Positions 60,408 to 64,000 of a stretch of DNA of 64,000 nucleotides are shown piece by piece. Source of the stretch: Streptacidiphilus jeojiense (lineage in GTDB: Bacteria > Actinomycetota > Actinomycetes > Streptomycetales > Streptomycetaceae); NCBI RefSeq assembly GCF_000719095.1, contig NZ_JOEH01000013.1:1-64000 (forward strand), in the 5' to 3' direction. The position numbers and the translations under genes are program-made. Under the pieces are notes generated by a model that did no database searches, had not been told where the DNA came from, and saw only the letters and a program-made list of their open reading frames with translations. Numbering within the stretch: position 1 is the stretch's first letter; each line of letters opens with the position of its first letter.

Positions 60408-62372
60408 TCACCAGATCCGTACGCGCTCCGCCGGGTCCAGCCAGAGCCCGTCACCCTCGGCGGTGGTGAAGGCCTGGTGGAACTCGTCCAGGTTGCGCAC
60501 GATGTTCGCCCGGAACTCCGGGGGCGAGTGCGGGTCGATGGTGAGGTACTGCTCCTCCTGCTCCTTGCGGCGCTTGGTGCGCCAGCAGTAGGCCCAGTTC
60601 ATGAACAGGGTCTGCGAGGCGTCGGCCGCTGCCTTGTCCTCGCTCCCGCCGTCGAGCGAGATTAGGTAGGCCTTGTGAGCGATGGTCAGGCCGCCGAGGT
60701 CGCCGATGTTCTCACCCACCGTCAGCGCGCCGTTGACGGTCTGGCCGGGCAGGGCGCGCGGCGAGAAGCCGTTGTACTGGGTGATGAGCGCCTTGGACTT
60801 GACCTCAAAGGCCGCCTTGTCGGCCGCCGTCCACCAGTCGTTGAGGTTGCCGGCGCCGTCGTACTGCGCACCCTGGTCGTCGAAGCCGTGCCCGATCTCG
60901 TGTCCGATCACCGCGCCGATGCCGCCGTAGTTCTCGGCGGACTCGCCCTCGGGGGAGAAGAACGGCTCCTGCAGGATGCCGGCCGGGAAGCAGATCTCGT
61001 TGGTGCCCGGGTTGTAGTAGGCGTTGACCGTCTGCGGCAGCATGAACCACTCGTCGCGGTCGACCGGGCCGCCGATCTTGGCGAGCTCGCGGTCGCTCTC
61101 GAAGGCGGCGGCGGCATGGGCGTTGCCGAGCAGGTCGTCCGGGCCCACCTGCAGCGCGGAGTAGTCGCGGAACCGGTCCGGGTAGCCGATCTTCGGCCGG
61201 AAGGTGGCCAGCTTCTCGTAGGCGCGCTTCTTGGTCTCCTCGGTCATCCACTCCAGCCGGGAGATCGACTCCCGGTAGGCCTGCAGCAGGTTGGCGACCA
61301 GCTCGTCCATCATCGCCTTGGAGGTCGGCGGGAAGTGCCGTGCGACGTACTCCTCGCCGACCGCCTCGCCCATCGCGCCCTCGACGAAGGCGACCCCGCG
61401 CTTCCAGCGGGCCCGCAGCTCCGGGGTGCCGTTGAGGGCGTTGCCGTAGAACTCGAAGTCGGCGCGGACGAACGCGTCGCCCAGGTACGGCGAGGCGGCG
61501 CGCAGCACCCTGGCCGTCGCCCAGTCCCGCCACTGCTCGATCGGCACCTCGGCCAGCACGGTGGAGAGGTGGGCCAGGTAGGAGGGCTGCCGCACCACCG
61601 TCTCGGTGATGGTCAGGTCCGAGCCGCCCAGCGCCGCGGCGTAGCCGCTCCAGTCGAACTCGGGCGCCAGCGCCTTGAGTTCGTCCAGGCCGGTGAGGTT
61701 GTAGGTCTTCTGCACGTCGCGCGTCTCGGCGCGCTCCCAGTGGCCCGACGCCAGCCGGGTCTCGATCGCCAGCACCGTCTGCGCCGCGGCGGCCGGGTCC
61801 GGGTAGTCGGCGAAGCCGAGGATCCGGGTCAGGTAGTCGACGTACTTGGTCCGGACCTCGGCGAACTTCTCGTCGCGGTAGTAGGACTCGTCGGGCAGTC
61901 CGAGCCCGCCCTGGACGATGTTGACCAGGTAGCGGTCGGAGTCCCGGTCGTCGGTGTTGACGTAGAGGCCGAAGAGCCCCGAGCCGCCGGTCCGCTCGAA
62001 CCCGCCGAGGAACGCCGCCAACTCGCGGGTGTCGCCGAGCTCCGCGACGGCCTGCAGCTGCGGCCGCACCGGGTCGGTGCCGCGCTCGGCCGCGGCCGCC
62101 TCGTCCATGAAGGAGGTGTAGAGCGCGGCGATCTTCCGGGCGTTCTCGCCGGCTCCGGAGGGGTCCGCCGCGACACCCGCGGCGAGCTCCTGGATGATCA
62201 GTCTGACCTGCTCCTCCGCCGTGTCGGCGAGCTGCACGAAGGGACCCCAGCTCGACCGGTCGGCCGGGATCTCCACGGTCTCCAGCCACTGGCCGTTGAC
62301 ATGGCCGAACAGGTCGTCCTGCGGTCGGATGTCGGGGTTCATGCCCGCACGGGCGCCATCAAGAATGCTCAT
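60408..62372 (-). CDS. M13-family zinc metallopeptidase (neprilysin/PepO-like)
   Basis: 654 residues. The zinc motif HEIGH is at 491-495 (VIGHEIGHGFDDQGAQYD), the third ligand lies in GENIGDLGG, and the substrate-binding NAYYNP precedes the zinc site, as in neprilysin and PepO. The C-terminal tail VWLDPAERVRIW-like (here LWLDPAERVRIW) is the family end. There is no signal peptide, so it acts on oligopeptides in the cytoplasm, as known for PepO. Confidence 0.93.
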   Translation of the reverse strand: MSILDGARAGMNPDIRPQDDLFGHVNGQWLETVEIPADRSSWGPFVQLADTAEEQVRLIIQELAAGVAADPSGAGENARKIAALYTSFMDEAAAAERGTDPVRPQLQAVAELGDTRELAAFLGGFERTGGSGLFGLYVNTDDRDSDRYLVNIVQGGLGLPDESYYRDEKFAEVRTKYVDYLTRILGFADYPDPAAAAQTVLAIETRLASGHWERAETRDVQKTYNLTGLDELKALAPEFDWSGYAAALGGSDLTITETVVRQPSYLAHLSTVLAEVPIEQWRDWATARVLRAASPYLGDAFVRADFEFYGNALNGTPELRARWKRGVAFVEGAMGEAVGEEYVARHFPPTSKAMMDELVANLLQAYRESISRLEWMTEETKKRAYEKLATFRPKIGYPDRFRDYSALQVGPDDLLGNAHAAAAFESDRELAKIGGPVDRDEWFMLPQTVNAYYNPGTNEICFPAGILQEPFFSPEGESAENYGGIGAVIGHEIGHGFDDQGAQYDGAGNLNDWWTAADKAAFEVKSKALITQYNGFSPRALPGQTVNGALTVGENIGDLGGLTIAHKAYLISLDGGSEDKAAADASQTLFMNWAYCWRTKRRKEQEEQYLTIDPHSPPEFRANIVRNLDEFHQAFTTAEGDGLWLDPAERVRIW

Positions 62373-62467
62373 CCGTGCAGCTTATGCGAGCGCCGGACCG
62401 GACGGCCGGGGCTCGCGCTGACACGTGACCGGCGCACGGCCCGCGCACAGCGGGCGCACGGGTGCAT

Positions 62468-62935
62468 TCAGGATGAAGCGGACCCGCGCAGCCGTCGGGA
62501 GACCTCGCCGAGCCCGGTGGCCAGGCTGTCGAGCTGCTCGGCGGTGAGCACGTCGATCAGCGCCTCGCGGACGGCGGCCACATGGCCCGGTGCGGCTTCG
62601 CGCAGCACCTCCATGCCCCGGTCGGTGAGCTCGGCGATCACCCCGCGGACGTCACTGGGGCAGGAGCGGCGGGCCACCAGGCCGGCCCGCTCCAGCTGGG
62701 TGACCTGGTAGGTCAGCCCGCTCTTGGAGGTGACCAGCCGGTCCGCGAGCTCGGTCATCCGCAGCGCGCGACCGGGTGCCGCGGACAGCTGGACCATCAC
62801 CTCGTACTGGGTGTGGGAGAGCGCCGCATCGTCCTTGAGCTGCTGCTCCAGCTTGCGCGCGACCAGGTTGGTGGCCGAGAGGAAGCCGATCCAGGCGGCC
62901 TTCTCCCGATCGTCCAGCCATCGGGGTTCTTCCAT
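62468..62935 (-). CDS. MarR-family transcriptional regulator
   Basis: 155 residues. The winged helix spans about 50-110: RMTELADRLVTSKSGLTYQVTQLERAGLVARRSCPSDVRGVIAELTDRG is seen as the helices MTELADRLV, TSKSGLTYQVTQLERAGLV and the wing SDVRGVIAELT. Flanking dimerisation helices are intact. It is divergent from a GTP cyclohydrolase II gene, with three 12-bp palindromes between them, so it probably represses that gene and itself. Confidence 0.9.
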   Translation of the reverse strand: MEEPRWLDDREKAAWIGFLSATNLVARKLEQQLKDDAALSHTQYEVMVQLSAAPGRALRMTELADRLVTSKSGLTYQVTQLERAGLVARRSCPSDVRGVIAELTDRGMEVLREAAPGHVAAVREALIDVLTAEQLDSLATGLGEVSRRLRGSASS

Positions 62936-62957
62936 GCGCCCACTCTACTCCTGGTTG

Positions 62958-63054
62958 TTCAAATTTGAATCGCGGCGCACCCCCGCTCGAAAGTTCGTTG
63001 TTCGAATTTGAAATAGAAGGTACTGTCGGGGCGTTCAAGTGGTTCGAATCTGAA
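62958..63054. promoter_or_regulatory. Three MarR-type operator palindromes between marR and ribA genes
   Basis: TTCAAATTTGAA (62958-62969), TTCGAATTTGAA (63001-63012) and TTCGAATCTGAA (63043-63054) share the form TTCrAATyTGAA. They are spaced 43 and 42 bases start to start, about four helical turns, putting all three on one DNA face. The first lies 22 bases before the MarR start and the last 27 bases before the GTP cyclohydrolase start. Confidence 0.75.
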
Positions 63055-63081
63055 CGACTGTGTCCAACGAGCGGAGCCTTC

Positions 63082-63720
63082 ATGTCCGAGATTCCTGCGG
63101 CCACCGTGCGCACCCGGGTCGGGGTGCCGTTGCGCTTCGGCGACGGCTACGGCGTGGACGCCGAGCTGGTCACCTTCCACGGACTGGCGGACGGGCTGGA
63201 GCACCTGGCCGTCCGGCTCGGGGACCCGGACGCGGCGGCCGTCCCGCTGGTGCGGCTGCATTCGGAGTGCCTCACCGGTGACGTGTTCGGCTCGGCCCGC
63301 TGCGACTGCGGACCGCAGCTGCGCGAGGCCGTCGAGCGCATCGCCAGGACCGGTGGCTACCTGCTCTACCTGCGCCAGGAGGGCCGCGGCATCGGCCTCT
63401 ACAACAAGCTGGACGCCTACGCCCTGCAGGACGGCGGGCTCGACACCTACCAGGCCAACGCCGCGCTCGGCCTGCCCGAGGACGGCCGCGACTACACCGC
63501 CGCCGCGCAGATGCTGGCCACGCTCGGGGTGCGGGAGCTGGACCTGCTGTCCAACAACCCGGACAAGGCGGCGCAGCTGCGCGCGCTGGGCGTCCCGGTC
63601 CGCGACCGGGTCCCCACCGGTGTCTTCGCCACCGGCCACAACCTGCGCTACCTGCGCGCCAAGTTCACCGGCACTGAGCACTCGTCAGGACACGACCTGC
63701 TGGCGGGGCGGATCGCCTGA
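63082..63720 (+). CDS. ribA: GTP cyclohydrolase II
   Basis: 212 residues, the usual size of a stand-alone enzyme. VRLHSECLTGDVFGSARCDCGPQL gives the three zinc cysteines; LRQEGRGIGLYNKLDAYALQ and LGVRELDLLSNNPDK are the GTP-binding and catalytic blocks, and the final domain has RVPTGVFATGHN. It opens GTP to the first riboflavin precursor. No other riboflavin gene is adjacent, and control by a MarR protein is unusual for housekeeping ribA, so a specialised flavin or pyrimidine pathway is possible. Confidence 0.9.
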   Translation: MSEIPAATVRTRVGVPLRFGDGYGVDAELVTFHGLADGLEHLAVRLGDPDAAAVPLVRLHSECLTGDVFGSARCDCGPQLREAVERIARTGGYLLYLRQEGRGIGLYNKLDAYALQDGGLDTYQANAALGLPEDGRDYTAAAQMLATLGVRELDLLSNNPDKAAQLRALGVPVRDRVPTGVFATGHNLRYLRAKFTGTEHSSGHDLLAGRIA

Positions 63721-63775
63721 CGCCCCGAGCTACGCTCAGGTCGTCGGGGGAGTGCCCGAAGGGGTGGAGGACGAC

Positions 63776-64000
63776 GTGCCGGACCCGGAGCCGCTGGGTG
63801 GTGACTTGATCGACCCGACCGTGGCCACGCCGGCGCGCATCTACTCGTATCTGCTCGGCGGCAAGGACCACTCTCCGGCCGATCGCGCGGCTGCGGAGAA
63901 GGCCCTGGAGGCAATGCCGGTCCGGGACTTCGCCCGCGTCAACCGCGCCTTCCTGACCCGCGCCGTACGGCACCTGGCGGAGACCGGCCTGGACCAGTTC
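63776..64000 (+). CDS. SAV2177/DUF574-family methyltransferase, 5' part only
   Basis: 75 codons are present before the window ends, with no stop. DPTVATPARIYSYLLGGKDH and then FARVNRAFLTRAVRHLAETG match the N-terminus of the 59448-60269 protein. GTG 63776 has GGAGG five bases upstream; GTG 63752 is an alternative. The SAM-binding loop lies beyond the window. It follows the GTP cyclohydrolase gene by 55 bases on the same strand. Confidence 0.85.
   Translation, partial: MPDPEPLGGDLIDPTVATPARIYSYLLGGKDHSPADRAAAEKALEAMPVRDFARVNRAFLTRAVRHLAETGLDQF

Noticed and set aside
1..64000. tRNA genes, CRISPR arrays, insertion sequences, attachment sites or prophage genes
   Set aside because: No cloverleaf-like CCA-ended segment, regular spacer repeats, transposase or integrase motifs, or flanking inverted repeats were seen by eye.

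Overview
The window is about 72-73% G+C with strong GC3 bias. It carries a PASTA-less Ser/Thr kinase, many sigma and anti-sigma-like genes, two SAV2177-type methyltransferases, GTG/TTG starts and many ATGA/GTGA stop-start overlaps. Together these point to a filamentous actinobacterium of the Streptomycetaceae (Streptomyces, Kitasatospora or Streptacidiphilus type). I see no tRNA, rRNA, CRISPR array, insertion sequence or prophage gene.

Layout. (1) 134-5428: housekeeping and stress genes. These are a histidine phosphatase; a translationally coupled trio of two tiny membrane proteins and a Rossmann oxidoreductase; an XRE-cupin regulator with a 48-residue membrane partner; an ArsP-like metal permease with a CsoR-type operator lying inside the 3' end of the next gene; and a Gfo/Idh/MocA oxidoreductase. 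(2) 5538-9225: a membrane Ser/Thr kinase with an extracellular domain, and an ABC exporter. (3) 9332-15806: a LacI regulator, four copies of its probable operator GGAGAGCGCTCTCC, a large secreted GH16 plus TIM-barrel glucanase with two discoidin-like modules, a secreted DUF1996 protein with the same kind of module, and a lipoprotein. (4) 15821-20533: a decaying zone with a beta-helix/PKD surface protein broken by an internal repeat deletion and frameshift, a small membrane protein, and a sigma factor whose C-terminus is cut short and joined to the tail of an alpha/beta-hydrolase. (5) 20534-24254: an SDR and TetR divergent pair, a membrane esterase and a PAP2 phosphatase.

(6) 24272-52247, read right to left: 21 genes, nearly all overlapping or a few bases apart, forming a Wzx/Wzy-type exopolysaccharide operon of about 28 kb. 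It holds an initiating polyprenyl glycosylphosphotransferase, an AlgD-like nucleotide-sugar dehydrogenase, two GT4 and one GT2 glycosyltransferases, two Wzz-like proteins with degenerate P-loop domains, flippase, polymerase, an AsnB amidotransferase, a fused Zn-dehydrogenase/Gfo-Idh enzyme, a heparinase II/III-type lyase, a beta-helix lipoprotein, pyruvyl transferase and a sugar-tailoring set (cytidylyltransferase, C-methyltransferase, epimerases, PIG-L deacetylase, DUF4910, PLP aminotransferase). The simplest reading is a pyruvylated acidic polymer containing an amidated uronic acid and a branched or deoxy sugar, with its own lyase.

(7) 52564-64000: a lipoprotein, fatty-acid desaturase, MOSC protein, a short threonyl-tRNA synthetase preceded by an apparent threonine-codon attenuator, a SigE-type sigma factor with a membrane partner, an M13 peptidase, a MarR regulator divergent from GTP cyclohydrolase II with three matching 12-bp palindromes between them, and two SAV2177-type methyltransferases, the second cut by the window end.

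The most notable observations are the Thr-codon leader and attenuator (55854-55955), the alginate-like amidated EPS operon, the CsoR-type operator embedded in a neighbouring coding sequence, and two deletion scars (about 16670 and about 20385).
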